Origin: Magnetospirillum sp. 15-1
GTDB lineage: Bacteria; Pseudomonadota; Alphaproteobacteria; Rhodospirillales; Magnetospirillaceae
NCBI RefSeq assembly: GCF_900184795.1
Contig: NZ_FXXN01000028.1
Location: 404,632 to 468,631, forward strand
DNA length: 64,000 bases
Direction: 5' to 3'
Shown here: positions 1-8,577 of the stretch, one piece after another
Layout: each line of letters begins with the position of its first letter
How positions within the stretch are numbered: the first letter of the stretch is position 1
Translations under genes and position numbers: made by a program
The notes under the pieces: model-generated
What the model was told of the DNA's origin: nothing
Database searches by the model: none
The model's input: the letters and a program-made list of their open reading frames with translations, nothing else

Positions 1-1
1 T

Positions 2-70
2 GAAAACGCTGGGGCGGCCTGGAAAACGCTGATGAAAGAGGCTGTCACTGGTCCCGTCGGACGCAGCTAA
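2..70 (+). CDS. C-terminal tail of an unidentified gene
   Basis: An open frame enters from the left edge and ends with TAA at 68-70, giving 22 residues that end in GPVGRS. There is no start inside the window and the tail is too short to recognise a family. It could equally be chance coding. The following 225 bases up to mazE hold one copy of a 20-bp direct repeat and no convincing gene. Confidence 0.2.
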   Translation, partial: ENAGAAWKTLMKEAVTGPVGRS

Positions 71-144
71 GCCCCAGCCTACTATTTATCCTGGTGGTTT
101 GCCCAAACGGCCTGATTCCCGGAAATATTTCATGGCCCAAAACG

Positions 145-164
145 CGGTGGCTGCATGGGTGCAG
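145..164 (+). repeat. 20-bp direct repeat flanking mazEF (partner at 901-920)
   Basis: The 20 bases here recur at 901-920 with one mismatch (CGGTGGCTG here, CGGCGGCTG there, then identical). The copies lie either side of the mazEF pair, and each is followed within about 75 bases by a shared TTTCACCCA string. This is seen directly. That it marks an insertion or duplication of the toxin-antitoxin cassette is inference. Confidence 0.5.
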
Positions 165-295
165 GACAGTGACTGACGCCCCAATAAGCCGCTGATCCAA
201 AAGCCGTTTCACCCACAATTCCGGGTGTCGTCATTGTTGCTACAAGGGTGCGGTCATGTTATTGTATCGACATTGATGCTACGCAGGAGCGCATG

Positions 296-538
296 ATGCG
301 TGTGAATGTGAAGAAGTGGGGCAATAGCGCTTCCGTGCGCATTCCTGCCGCTGTCATGGAGGCTGCCCATGTCCGCATTGATGACACGGTGGATGTGCAG
401 GCCGTAGACGGCAAGATCGTCATCGAGCTGGTCCGTGAAACGGATTACGAGCTGAATCAGCTTCTGGACCGCATCACCCCTGAAAATCTGCACGAGGCGA
501 TCGACTTCGGCGGTCCGGTCGGCAAGGAAGCTCTGTGA
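296..538 (+). CDS. mazE: MazE-type antitoxin, AbrB/SpoVT DNA-binding fold
   Basis: This 80-residue protein begins with the MazE signature (VKKWGNS followed by VRIP), the swapped-hairpin AbrB fold that binds the operon's own promoter. The acidic C-terminal half would wrap the toxin. Two ATGs sit in tandem at 293 and 296. I chose 296 because AGGAG at 285-289 is then six bases away. It is one base upstream of mazF, the usual antitoxin-first order, so the pair is expected to be co-transcribed and autorepressed. It lies in accessory DNA between direct repeats. Family assignment is firm; the cognate target is unknown. Confidence 0.88.
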   Translation: MRVNVKKWGNSASVRIPAAVMEAAHVRIDDTVDVQAVDGKIVIELVRETDYELNQLLDRITPENLHEAIDFGGPVGKEAL

Positions 539-539
539 G

Positions 540-878
540 ATGGCCGGAAAGTATGTGCCCGACGCTGGCGACGTGGTGTGGCTGCAATTCGATCCCCAGC
601 TTGGTCGTGAGCAGCGCGGGCATCGTCCCGCTCTGGTGATCAGTCCGGCTGCCTACAACGGCAAAACCAATCTGATGGTTTGCTGCCCGATGACCAGCCA
701 CATCAAGGGCTACCCCTTTGAGGTCGCGATTGATGGCGAGGAATCGTCCGTCGTCCTGGCCGATCAGGTGAAAAGCCTCGATTGGACGCAGCGCCAAGCG
801 GTGTTCAAGAAGAAGGTGTCGCCTGCCACGCTGTCAAAGGTGCGGCGGAAAATCTACGCCCTACTTGGGCAGCCATAG
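540..878 (+). CDS. mazF: MazF/PemK-type endoribonuclease toxin
   Basis: This 112-residue protein carries PemK/MazF hallmarks: the DVVWLQFDP strand, EQRGHRPALVIS and the VVLADQVKSLDW segment. Members cut mRNA at short sequence motifs and arrest growth when the labile antitoxin is degraded. The length is normal and the frame is intact, so the toxin is probably functional. The start lies one base after the mazE stop, implying translational coupling. The cleavage motif cannot be read from sequence. Confidence 0.9.
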   Translation: MAGKYVPDAGDVVWLQFDPQLGREQRGHRPALVISPAAYNGKTNLMVCCPMTSHIKGYPFEVAIDGEESSVVLADQVKSLDWTQRQAVFKKKVSPATLSKVRRKIYALLGQP

Positions 879-982
879 GCCGGAACCATCCCAACTTGGT
901 CGGCGGCTGCATGGGTGCAGTTCCGAGATATATCCCTCGATAACGCACTGATACGGCAGGTGATTTCCCGATGATTTCACCC

Positions 983-1108
983 ATGTCGTGTTACACGACG
1001 CTATGGCGCTTTGCGCTCAAATCGGGAATTGCCCATGGCCTATCCACCACGCAGCGCTACATCGAGGTCAACGACCAGATGATGCGGGCTGCTGTGGAGA
1101 ACCTTTAG
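983..1108 (+). pseudogene. C-terminal stub of a tyrosine recombinase (integrase)
   Basis: The frame ending at TAG 1106-1108 encodes about 42 residues, of which GLSTTQRYIEVNDQ is the classic phage-integrase tail containing the catalytic tyrosine. Upstream of 983 the frame holds no recognisable integrase core, so only the tail remains. Together with tRNA-Arg at 2414 it suggests a decayed integrative element. The family call rests on the tail motif only. Confidence 0.6.
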
Positions 1109-1264
1109 CCAACCTCCCGCGAACATACTTGAAGTATGTCCCTTCCCAACGAGATGGGGTGGCTGCCGTTGCGCACCTTAACCTTTTGGATTGGTCGAGA
1201 TTAGGCTATTCTGGTATTAACGGGTGACTGCTTGTCAAAGGTATCTAGCGGAAAGGATAGGGTC

Positions 1265-1468
1265 ATGGGATGGGGATGTGACCACGAATGGTCTGCGTAC
1301 AAAAAATGGAAGACAACAATATGGGGAGGTCGGGGGGGGGATTACTACACTCACAAATGCCGGAAATGCGGTAAGGAAGAGAAGTGCGAGTTAGTTTCCA
1401 ACCCAGAGGCCGGAAGTCACAACGAATACGCCCCCAATTTTATATGCAAAAAATGTGGCAACGGCTAA
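1265..1468 (+). CDS. Small zinc-ribbon-like protein of unknown function
   Basis: This 67-residue protein has a CxxCG pair early (CRKCGKEEKC) and another at the end (CKKCG), consistent with a four-cysteine zinc ribbon. ATG at 1265 is preferred over an upstream TTG at 1232 because AAAGGA lies about eight bases before it. A run of nine G at 1332-1340 lies inside the gene and is a likely site of slippage or frameshift mutation. No family is recognised. Base composition is less GC-rich than the core genes, in line with acquired DNA. Confidence 0.45.
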   Translation: MGWGCDHEWSAYKKWKTTIWGGRGGDYYTHKCRKCGKEEKCELVSNPEAGSHNEYAPNFICKKCGNG

Positions 1469-1512
1469 AAATTGCGTCCTCAGAAGGAAGTGATTGGACA
1501 TCCCCCCCTGGC

Positions 1513-1653
1513 TCAGAAGAAATAATGGGCGATCAGGGGCGCTAAGGGCGTGATGTCGATGATCGTCGGTCGCTGCCACATCGCATCCTGCACCTCAGCG
1601 GGGAGATCAGCACGACCAAAAGCCGGACGTGGCCGAGTTGCAACGGGGCGTAC
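1513..1653 (-). pseudogene. Unrecognised C-terminal gene fragment
   Basis: Read on the minus strand, the frame ending at TGA (1515-1513) gives about 46 residues including PAEVQDAMWQRPTIIDITP. It has protein-like composition, but stop codons cut it off just upstream of 1653 and there is no start. I do not recognise the family. It looks like the tail of a gene whose front was lost in rearrangement. Confidence 0.3.
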
Positions 1654-1776
1654 TTAAACTGATCTAACCTATCTGCAGTCCTCAAGAGCGAATCAAGTTT
1701 AACAAAAATATGTCAGGCCAATGGCTTGGTAATAGCGTTGTGCTTTTGCAGGATTATGGTTAATTGGCTTGTTCTG

Positions 1777-2208
1777 CTATTTTTTCTTGCATTGTGATGG
1801 GCGCATTTTCATTGATGTCGCTCTACGGTAGTTAGCCTGTTGACATATTCCCTCTGCTTTTTCTCCAATAATTTTAGCTGCATCATATTCATTTGAAGCC
1901 TGCACATCAACAATCGTAGCCCCAGTCTGGTTGTCGCAATAAACAAGACATGAGTACGTCAATGTGCGATTTGATTGTGTTTTTAGCTTGTCTAATGTTT
2001 CAGAAGCACTGCCCTCCGATGGAGATGATTGGGGTTTGCTTGCTTGGCATTTCAAAGGATTTTTGCGGCATTCCTCCATTGCATCAGCAACAGACTCCGC
2101 AGCTCCTCGCACCGCTCCGCCAATCAAGCTGTTGGGTGTTTTGGAGGTGTCGCGAATTTTGTTGGCCTCCGCGCGCCCACCACTAGCCTGTAAGGCTGAA
2201 GCATGCAT
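1777..2208 (-). CDS. Hypothetical protein, possibly N-terminally truncated
   Basis: A 143-residue frame with AT-richer codon use than the core genes. It has four cysteines in the middle and C-terminal half (CRKNPLKC, CLVYC) and a basic tail ending CKKK. There is no signal peptide, membrane segment or recognised domain. Its first codons overlap the start of the ATPase fragment on the other strand at 2203, and the GGRAEANKIRD stretch lacks a visible ribosome site. The true start may be an internal methionine, or the original start may have been lost at the same junction that truncated the ATPase. Confidence 0.4.
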   Translation of the reverse strand: MHASALQASGGRAEANKIRDTSKTPNSLIGGAVRGAAESVADAMEECRKNPLKCQASKPQSSPSEGSASETLDKLKTQSNRTLTYSCLVYCDNQTGATIVDVQASNEYDAAKIIGEKAEGICQQANYRRATSMKMRPSQCKKK

Positions 2209-2400
2209 CTTTCAACCATCCGCATCAGGAACTATCGTCGTCTCAAGGACGTCCGCCTTGACCTTGACCGACAGATCTCGATCTTCGTAGGCGCAAACAA
2301 CAGCGGCAAGACATCGGCCACACAGTCCACTGAGAGCACATGCCCGAGGAAAATGATCGCCTGCCTTGCACCCCTTGCGAAACCCAAGCCGGGGCGCTAG
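2203..2400 (+). pseudogene. Truncated AAA/OLD-family ATPase, N-terminal piece only
   Basis: The first 40 or so codons read IRNYRRLKDVRLDLD followed by the Walker A loop GANNSGKT, the start of SMC-like/OLD ATPases found in phage-defence and plasmid genes. After about position 2327 the frame turns into unrelated sequence and stops at 2400, 13 bases before tRNA-Arg. The full family is over 300 residues, so this is a dead remnant. The break close to a tRNA suggests an element boundary, which is inference. Confidence 0.6.
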
Positions 2401-2413
2401 TTTCCTTGGCGAC

Positions 2414-2490
<77 letters not shown>

Positions 2491-2633
2491 CTCTCAAAAA
2501 ATGGCGGATTCTAGCCATTCCCGGCGAGACAACTCTCCATCCGTTACACAGTCTCGTTACGCAGTTCGTTACACAGTCTGCCGAGGCAGCAGCGCCCAGA
2601 TAAATACCTCCATCACCAACGAAGGAGGTTCCC

Positions 2634-3047
2634 ATGTCCGATATCTGCGCAATCCCATCCCATCCACGGCCTGTCAGCATCGTGCTGGTTCCGATTGCCG
2701 GGATGGTGTCGGCCAGACCAGACCTGGGCCATTTCACGGCGCTTGAAGAGGTCAGGCTCTGCATGGCCGGGATGCCAATCAAGGATGCCGACATAAGATT
2801 TTACAACATGCGCGACCACGGAAGTCGGATCACCCTTGAATTCTCCGGCACCGCCATTGGCTACACTTCGATTGGCATGGCACCCGGCATCGAAATGGTG
2901 GCTCAGGCTCCAATTGAGGTCTCGACCGGTGATGTCGTCGGCATCGCCGACCGCGCCGCACTGAAACTCGGCCCAGTTATCACCATGGTTGATCCAGATG
3001 GTGACGTACTTCAAATGACCACAAACAGTTATGAGATCAATTTTTGA
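2634..3047 (+). CDS. Hypothetical protein, 137 residues
   Basis: The start is strongly supported by GAAGGAGG at 2621-2628, six bases before ATG. The protein is soluble, with beta-rich stretches (SRITLEFSGTAIGY, VSIVLVPIAG) and no signal peptide or membrane segment. No family is recognised. It lies right after tRNA-Arg, and its 3-prime end overlaps by 11 bases the convergent small gene at 3037-3204. In this position it may be cargo of an integrated element or the first chromosomal gene beyond the tRNA. The sequence does not decide. Confidence 0.55.
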   Translation: MSDICAIPSHPRPVSIVLVPIAGMVSARPDLGHFTALEEVRLCMAGMPIKDADIRFYNMRDHGSRITLEFSGTAIGYTSIGMAPGIEMVAQAPIEVSTGDVVGIADRAALKLGPVITMVDPDGDVLQMTTNSYEINF

Positions 3048-3204
3048 TTTCGTAAAATTCCTCGCATTCAAAGCATCGAAGTTTACCAGATAAGGTCACA
3101 CAGAAAGTTATTCCGCCACAGTGTGGGCAAGTTTTGGCGTGATCATCTGGATTTTTTGATCTGTCATTTGGAAATTTTATGATTTTGCATTCATTGTTCA
3201 TCAT
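3037..3204 (-). CDS. Small zinc-ribbon protein (55 residues)
   Basis: The minus strand from a tandem ATGATG at 3204 to TGA at 3039-3037 encodes 55 residues. It contains CPHC and CFEC about 20 residues apart, a plausible four-cysteine zinc site, and a basic N-terminus. GGAG lies about seven bases upstream of the start. The start overlaps the last codons of the gene at 3191-3403 by 14 bases, so the two are probably translationally coupled. The AT-rich composition matches neighbouring acquired genes. Function unknown. Confidence 0.5.
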   Translation of the reverse strand: MMNNECKIIKFPNDRSKNPDDHAKTCPHCGGITFCVTLSGKLRCFECEEFYEIKN

Positions 3205-3403
3205 CGCTCTCCATTTCTAATTTGCGGCACTCCATTCTTATCTGCTTGAGATCAGCATCATCCTCGCACCACACCATTATCTCGGCATACCCCATACGTG
3301 AAAAAACGACATCGAGGTGTTTGTCGGTTAATTGGCCTGCACCGTTAGCTTTGCAGGCACAGATCGACGAAGCGGCATGGCGGTCCTCGGGAGCCTGCCA
3401 CAC
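3191..3403 (-). CDS. Hypothetical small acidic protein
   Basis: This frame gives up to 70 residues. The convincing part is the last 50 or so, from GQLTDKHLDVVF through a charged tail ending MESDDEQ. The front is uncertain and an internal ATG (MGYAEIM) may be the real start. No family is recognised. It ends inside the start of the zinc-ribbon gene downstream (3204-3037), suggesting a two-gene unit typical of phage or plasmid accessory genes. Confidence 0.35.
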   Translation of the reverse strand: MWQAPEDRHAASSICACKANGAGQLTDKHLDVVFSRMGYAEIMVWCEDDADLKQIRMECRKLEMESDDEQ

Positions 3404-3644
3404 AGGACAGCGATCAGGTCAAGTCCATCGTTCGCAGCTTGGGAACGGATGCGACTGGCGCTAACGATCCTGGCGGCATTGATCCTGATCAGTTCGCCTA
3501 CTGCGGTTCTCAGGTCACCGTGAACCGCGAACAGCGCGAGTTTAATAACCAGGGCCTGCCGAGCACCGAGGAATCGATTGCGAGTATTGTCAGTTCCTCG
3601 TCTGCCGACGCCCCTGACGCAAGGTCGGCGGCCTAATCCCTTAT
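3404..3644 (+). other. Gap before the IS5 element; only weak ORFs
   Basis: A plus-strand frame at 3439-3636 could encode 65 residues ending at TAA, and a second frame from 3449 would encode a short hydrophobic leader-like peptide (LALTILAALILISS) before a stop. Neither has a clear ribosome site or recognisable family, so I do not call a gene. The stretch ends at the left end of the IS5-family element. Confidence 0.3.
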
Positions 3645-4502
3645 TAGGCCGTAAACTCATAAACAGGCTTCCCCTTCGTCGCGCGTCGTGATTCAACGAT
3701 TCCCTCTGGCACGGAGGGCATTGATGGCACGGCGGCGGTACGAGTTGACGGATCACGAATGGTCGATCATCGAGCCCTTGCTTCCGAACAAGCCTCGCGG
3801 CGTGCCTCGGGTTGATGACCGTCGGGTCCTGAACGGTATCCTGTGGCGGTTCCGCACGGGCTCGCCTTGGGCGGAAGTTCCCGAGCGCTACGGCCCATCG
3901 ACCACCTGCTACAACCGGTTCGTCCGCTGGCGCAAGGCGGGCGTCTGGGACCGGCTTCTGGAGGAAATCTCCAAGGCTTACGATGGCGACATCATCATGA
4001 TCGACTCGACCTGTGTCCGCGTTCACCAACACGGGGCCACGGGAAAAAAGGGGCTCTCGACGATGGCAGCATGGGACGTTCCCGTGGGGGGCTCACCAGC
4101 AAAATCCACGCGCTCGTCGATGCGGAAGGCCGTCCCGTCACCCTGCGCCTGACCGCCGGGCAGGTCCACGACAGCGTCGAGGCCGAAGCCTTGCTCGATG
4201 GAGCCTTGGGCGACGGCTCAACCCTGCTGGCCGACAAGGGCTATGACAGCAACGCCATTCGGGCCTTGGCCGAGAAGAACAAGACCTGGGCCAACATCCC
4301 GGTCAGGTCCAACCGCAAGGGCACCTTCGCCTTTTCCGCCTGGGTCTATCGCCAGCGCAATCTGGTCGAACGCTTCTTCAACAAGATCAAACACTTCCGG
4401 GGGATCGCCACCCGCTATGACAAAGACCCACGGAATTTCCTCGCCGCCGTAAAGCTCGTCGCCCTGCGCATTTGGTGCGCCGCGTAATGAGTCTACGGCC
4501 TA
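3645..4502 (+). mobile_element. IS5-family insertion sequence, complete
   Basis: The ends carry 16-bp inverted repeats with one mismatch: TAGGCCGTAAACTCAT at 3645-3660, and the complement of TAGGCCGTAGACTCAT at 4487-4502. The terminal TA on each side fits a TA target duplication. The element is about 0.86 kb and holds one transposase made by -1 frameshifting, as in the IS427-type branch of IS5. Both the ends and the coding frames look intact, so it may still be mobile. Confidence 0.85.
3724..4487 (+). CDS. IS5-family DDE transposase, -1 programmed frameshift
   Basis: The first frame (from ATG 3724) carries the helix-turn-helix front (LTDHEWSIIEPLLP) and the first catalytic region (DIIMIDSTCVRVHQH). 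The second frame carries the remaining catalytic core (LLADKGYDSNAIR, then RQRNLVERFFNKIKH) and stops at TAA 4485-4487. They join at 4044-4050, where the sequence A AAA AAG is the classic slippery heptamer in exactly the right frame for a -1 slip. The product reads through as GKKGALDDGS. Family and mechanism are established for IS5 relatives; the slip itself is inferred from sequence. Confidence 0.85.
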
Positions 4503-4629
4503 GTACCATCGACCTTCCGGACGCCACCCTTGCATCGGTTTCGGCGGGACGGGCCAAGCCCCGCCGAAGCCGTCTGGTGGGATTTGGCCGCGACCGGCGC
4601 AAAGTGTCCAGAAATGGGAGCAAATTATT

Positions 4630-4989
4630 CCGCCGCCTGAGGCTGGGGATGACCTCCCAACTGGTGGTCGATGCCCTGATGATGGCGGTGTGGCGGTGCG
4701 GCAGGCCTGATGCCGTGCTTCACCACTCCGATCGCGGCAGCCAGTATACCAGCGACCAGTTCCTGCGCCTGCTGGCCGATCAGCTCAATGAGCCGGGTCG
4801 GAAACGTCTGGGACAATGCCGCCATGGAGAGCTTTCAAGACAGAGCGGACCGCCAGAAAGGTCTACCGTACCCGCGATCACGCCAGGGCCGATGTCTTCG
4901 ACTATATCGAGCGCTTCTATGACCCCAGGCGGCGGCATTCCATCCTGGGGCATCTCAGTCCCATGGAGTACGAAATGAAGGCGTCATAA
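4630..4989 (+). pseudogene. IS3-family orfB transposase relic
   Basis: Three reading frames together spell the C-terminal half of an IS3-type integrase-core transposase: MTSQLVVDALMMAVW and HHSDRGSQYTSDQF in one, GNVWDNAAMESF in the next, and DYIERFYDPRRRHS to the end at TAA 4989 in the third. The N-terminal half and both ends are missing. It lies directly after the IS5 element, so either a nested insertion or a deletion created the junction. It is certainly inactive. Confidence 0.75.
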
Positions 4990-5026
4990 GCCAAACATTC
5001 CGTCCACCGAACCGGCAGCAGGCCAG

Positions 5027-5866
5027 TCATGTGCGCCAGTGCATCTGCAAGGACAGCAGCGGCATCATGATGGATTCAAGCAAGGCGACATCCTCGGGGA
5101 AGTTCTTAGGGCGCAGTTGATCGGCTCGTTCCTTGATTGCCTGGAGATCGTCAGCCCCGATCCAGGTCAGCCGCCGGAATAAGTGCATATAAATCACCTC
5201 CAGCAGCCTGTCTTGCCCCTGGACTTGAGAATCGTCACCGATATCAGATACGGTGGTCAGAAACGGAAAGACCAGAATGCCGTTAAGAACTCCGCCGCAC
5301 ATGGCTTGACGCAATAAAAGATCATAGGCGTAGTCAAGGCTATCAAAACTCATAGCCTCGATGATCTTATTCTTTGAATTTTTGTTAACAATGTATGAGC
5401 CTGCCCCGGCAAATGCCCTATTCCACAGTGCGGCATTCGTCAGAGATATGCTATTGCTTTCCAGGCACTGCCGGCGAGCCTTCATCAAGTCGGCCATGTC
5501 TATGGCATTGGAAACATAGAAGTCTATTAGAATTATATCCCAGTCGTTCTCCGAGATGGACTCAATAATACGTTCAAGCCAGAACTGAGTCGCATGACAA
5601 AATTTTGTGTCATCCTCAATAATCATTACATGGTTATCATAGCACTTGGATTGACGTATGCACTCAACATGAGAGTGATAGTTTCCCTTCAGATTGGGTG
5701 ATGCAGTCCCCTTTGTATCAAGAACCAATTGTGACTGGGCGGAAATGGCCTCAAAACGGTGAAGGGTCCACTCGTCTGTAAAGGCGGACTCGCTGAAATT
5801 TCTGACAAGCTCGTCGTTGCGGCCAGTAGCGCTCTGCAGGTTGATGTATAGGATATCCAGCTTCAC
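5027..5866 (-). CDS. Glycosyltransferase family 25-like protein
   Basis: A 279-residue cytoplasmic protein resembling LOS/LPS GT25 enzymes, which move galactose-type sugars onto surface glycans. The N-terminus LDILYINLQSATGR matches the family's INL-x-R opening, and HVECIRQSKC plus VMIIEDDTKF match the conserved SH/C and EDD metal-binding region. I chose the GTG at 5866 because GGAG lies just upstream; a TTG at 5884 also opens the frame. It has an AT-richer, eccentric composition typical of glycan loci. Donor and acceptor sugars cannot be read. Confidence 0.65.
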   Translation of the reverse strand: MKLDILYINLQSATGRNDELVRNFSESAFTDEWTLHRFEAISAQSQLVLDTKGTASPNLKGNYHSHVECIRQSKCYDNHVMIIEDDTKFCHATQFWLERIIESISENDWDIILIDFYVSNAIDMADLMKARRQCLESNSISLTNAALWNRAFAGAGSYIVNKNSKNKIIEAMSFDSLDYAYDLLLRQAMCGGVLNGILVFPFLTTVSDIGDDSQVQGQDRLLEVIYMHLFRRLTWIGADDLQAIKERADQLRPKNFPEDVALLESIMMPLLSLQMHWRT

Positions 5867-6035
5867 TGCATGTCTCCGTGGCAACCGTGGCCGCGTTTCA
5901 GGGGCGCCGAGTCGAGGCGGTGGAGAGGCCTATGGGAGGGCTACGAGGAAATATTGGAGTAGGCATCAGGGCCAGTGGGTACCGTGAATCCCCCCTCCTT
6001 CAGCCTGGAGAAACTCATCCAATAGCGATCAAAAC

Positions 6036-7262
6036 TCACAGGGCAAGCCCGTTTTCTGCACGCAACCGCCCCAGAACCTGCTCGACATGAATGTCCACGT
6101 TGAACCGCTCCGCCACCAGGGTCTTGGCCTGGATGCCGACGTGCTCGGTCAGGTTGGCATCCGCGGCAGCACACACGCTGGCGAGGTTCCCATCCGAAGG
6201 AACGAACAGTATGGTCTCACCATGCACACATTCCGCGCCCAGCCTCACGCTGAAATCAGACACCGAGGCACACCCCAGCGCCGAGGCATTCAACACCCGC
6301 TCATGGATGGATTCGGGAAAGCTCGGAACGGAATTGACGGCCATTCGGCTTTGCGCCAGCAAGTTGACGACGCTGTCATAGGACTGGCGACCGATAAATT
6401 TAACATTCGGGGGCATGGTCCTGGAGAAGTGATCCTCCGTACCGGTCACCACCACATTCAGATTCGGCGGAATATCGGCCAGGGAATCAAGAAGGTCTCG
6501 CCGCTTGCGTTGGCGCACAACCTCATCAAGATGATGAAGTATATGTAGCAGCCCACTACGCATATTGGGGTCCAGCGACATGAAGTCCGACACCCCATGC
6601 TGCTTCAGGACATGCAGGAATACCGAGAGTGGCGGGAGCATACCATGACTGCTGCAAAGCGCTTCATACAGGTTGGTCGCAATGTTCTCGAAAACCGGGC
6701 TGACCGAGACCGCCCTTAGTTCATCAAGAAATGTCTCAATCGTCCTGGGGATGAGCGTCAACGGCACCAGAACATCGATCGGCCGCGCGTCATGGGGGAG
6801 GAGTTGCGGCACCACCCGCTCCGGCAGGCTGCAGAACTCCTTCGTCAACTGGTATTGATCGGCGGAGCCGAACAGGAAACGGATTTCTTCGATCAGAGAC
6901 GGCGTATCCGCCCACATCTGGGCTGAGCGCGGGATGTTTTCCAGCCGCTCGGTCATGAAACTCGCGAAGGCGTGATCCCCGAGGCGACCAATGACGGGGA
7001 CATGGCAGGCGTCAAACAGTGAAGTGTTGCTGTAATGATTATGGGCGTTGATTCTCATGTCAAAAAAGAACATGCCCGCATAAAATACCGTATCCGGCTC
7101 AGCCAATTGCCGAATAAAATCTTTCATAAATTCGTCCCGGCCCGACGACAGCAGGAGGGTGGAATGACCGTGACGCTCCAGCGCCTCCATCAGGACGAGC
7201 TGATAGTAGGTCAGAACACCATAATTATTCCCAAGCCGCGGATCGACGAAAACAAACTTCAT
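6036..7262 (-). CDS. Glycosyltransferase-like protein (CgeB/GT4-like C-terminus)
   Basis: A 408-residue soluble protein. The N-terminus FVDPRLGNNYGVLTYYQ resembles the start of GT-B glycosyltransferases. The C-terminal third has the acceptor-domain hallmark SVPSFPESIHERVLNASALGC seen in CgeB-like and group-1 glycosyltransferases, where the glutamate contacts the sugar nucleotide. It sits in the minus-strand arm of the glycan locus, between the GT25-like gene and the radical SAM gene, all in one direction. I am fairly sure of a glycosyltransferase fold in the C-terminus and unsure of the substrate. Confidence 0.55.
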   Translation of the reverse strand: MKFVFVDPRLGNNYGVLTYYQLVLMEALERHGHSTLLLSSGRDEFMKDFIRQLAEPDTVFYAGMFFFDMRINAHNHYSNTSLFDACHVPVIGRLGDHAFASFMTERLENIPRSAQMWADTPSLIEEIRFLFGSADQYQLTKEFCSLPERVVPQLLPHDARPIDVLVPLTLIPRTIETFLDELRAVSVSPVFENIATNLYEALCSSHGMLPPLSVFLHVLKQHGVSDFMSLDPNMRSGLLHILHHLDEVVRQRKRRDLLDSLADIPPNLNVVVTGTEDHFSRTMPPNVKFIGRQSYDSVVNLLAQSRMAVNSVPSFPESIHERVLNASALGCASVSDFSVRLGAECVHGETILFVPSDGNLASVCAAADANLTEHVGIQAKTLVAERFNVDIHVEQVLGRLRAENGLAL

Positions 7263-7348
7263 TCCCCCTCCTTATGCGGAATAATTCACCACCGGCCGCC
7301 AAGGGCGGCCATAATTACCGTTGGCGAAATCAAGGAAATGGGCCACCA

Positions 7349-8335
7349 TCACAACGGCTTTTTTCCCGTCATCTTCTCAATTGCCGTGAAATAGTCGTAG
7401 TCCCAGCGCATACCCTGCCACTCGGTACAGTCGGCACAGAATGGATTTGCATGAAAGTCGCCCCGCAGATGGATCTGACGATATTCCTCATAGGCACTTG
7501 ATTGCCAAATTTCTTTTATGCTGCTTGTGCGAATGTCCCCGATTTTGCTCTTGTTGTACCAATCATCGACGCAATACCGCGCCTCGCCCACCTCATTGAT
7601 ATTGAACCGTCGCCAGAACTGCTGACATGGCCACCGCTCGACCGGCTCGAACGGAACTTGCTTTCCCGTCAGATTCGGGCCGGGCTGCCCGGTGACATGC
7701 GTGGCGTCGTAATAGGTTCGAACCATGACATTATCAACCAGCGGCTGCCAATACTCCACGAAGGCAGGTATTTCGGCCCGAGCCTCCTCCTGGTCTATGA
7801 TATTGACTTGAATCCTGGCAGGCGCCTGCAGGGCGGCGCGCCGGTCGATCAGGCGATGAATATTATCATGAACCTTCTTGTAGTGCCGCGACTTCCTGAT
7901 GCGTTCATAAGTTTCTTCGTGAAAAGCATCCAGGCTGATATTGATAATGTCGATCAGGCGTTCATGAAGAATAATCTCCGCCTTTTCCGGCGTAAGAAGG
8001 GTGCCGTTGGTAGTCAGGTTGATCAGCTGAATACCCTTGCCCTTGGCATAGCGCATCATGTCGATGAAGCGCCGGTGGGTCAGCGGCTCGCCATCGGTTC
8101 CCAGATTCAGGATCGACCAGGGATGGAGCGCCATCTCGTCAATGATCTTGACCCACACGTCCCACGGCATCTCGGTGCCAACATAGCCGGCGTGGTGGGA
8201 GTACGCCTCCCAGTGGCAGTGGATGCAGCGTTGGTTGCAGACATTGGTGATACTGACCACGACCATTGGAGGGAAGTCTTTGGCGCGCTCGGAATCGAAG
8301 CCATAGTCCACAATCCGATCCTCCTGCATGCCCAT
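7349..8335 (-). CDS. Radical SAM/SPASM-type enzyme
   Basis: A 328-residue protein with the radical SAM cluster motif CNQRCIHC (Cys33, Cys37, Cys40), which binds the 4Fe-4S cluster that cleaves S-adenosylmethionine. It also has the following conserved glycine strand LNLGTDGEPL. The C-terminus has a cysteine (RYCVDDW) and a later CADC, resembling a short SPASM-like auxiliary cluster region. Relatives next to sugar-nucleotide genes modify sugars or small peptides. Divergence from the dehydrogenase-aminotransferase operon suggests a role in making or modifying an unusual surface sugar. The reaction is unknown. A methionine two codons in is an alternative start. Confidence 0.75.
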   Translation of the reverse strand: MGMQEDRIVDYGFDSERAKDFPPMVVVSITNVCNQRCIHCHWEAYSHHAGYVGTEMPWDVWVKIIDEMALHPWSILNLGTDGEPLTHRRFIDMMRYAKGKGIQLINLTTNGTLLTPEKAEIILHERLIDIINISLDAFHEETYERIRKSRHYKKVHDNIHRLIDRRAALQAPARIQVNIIDQEEARAEIPAFVEYWQPLVDNVMVRTYYDATHVTGQPGPNLTGKQVPFEPVERWPCQQFWRRFNINEVGEARYCVDDWYNKSKIGDIRTSSIKEIWQSSAYEEYRQIHLRGDFHANPFCADCTEWQGMRWDYDYFTAIEKMTGKKPL

Positions 8336-8577
8336 CCGGGCGGGGGCTCAGCCACATTTCTATCCAAGCGGCGGGCGCCTCCGCCAGATCAAGGAGGCAG
8401 GACGGCCCGAGGCACTCGCCGGCGGGCCGAGGTGCCCACCCCAGAAATCTGGCGCCTGGATCGCGTCCACAGGGCGGCACACCCTGATATCCGCATGATA
8501 GAGTCTGACCAGCAAGATTAGTATAATGATCTGCAAAAGTTAACCATAGCTTAAGACGGGGCTGTCTCTGATGCTCA

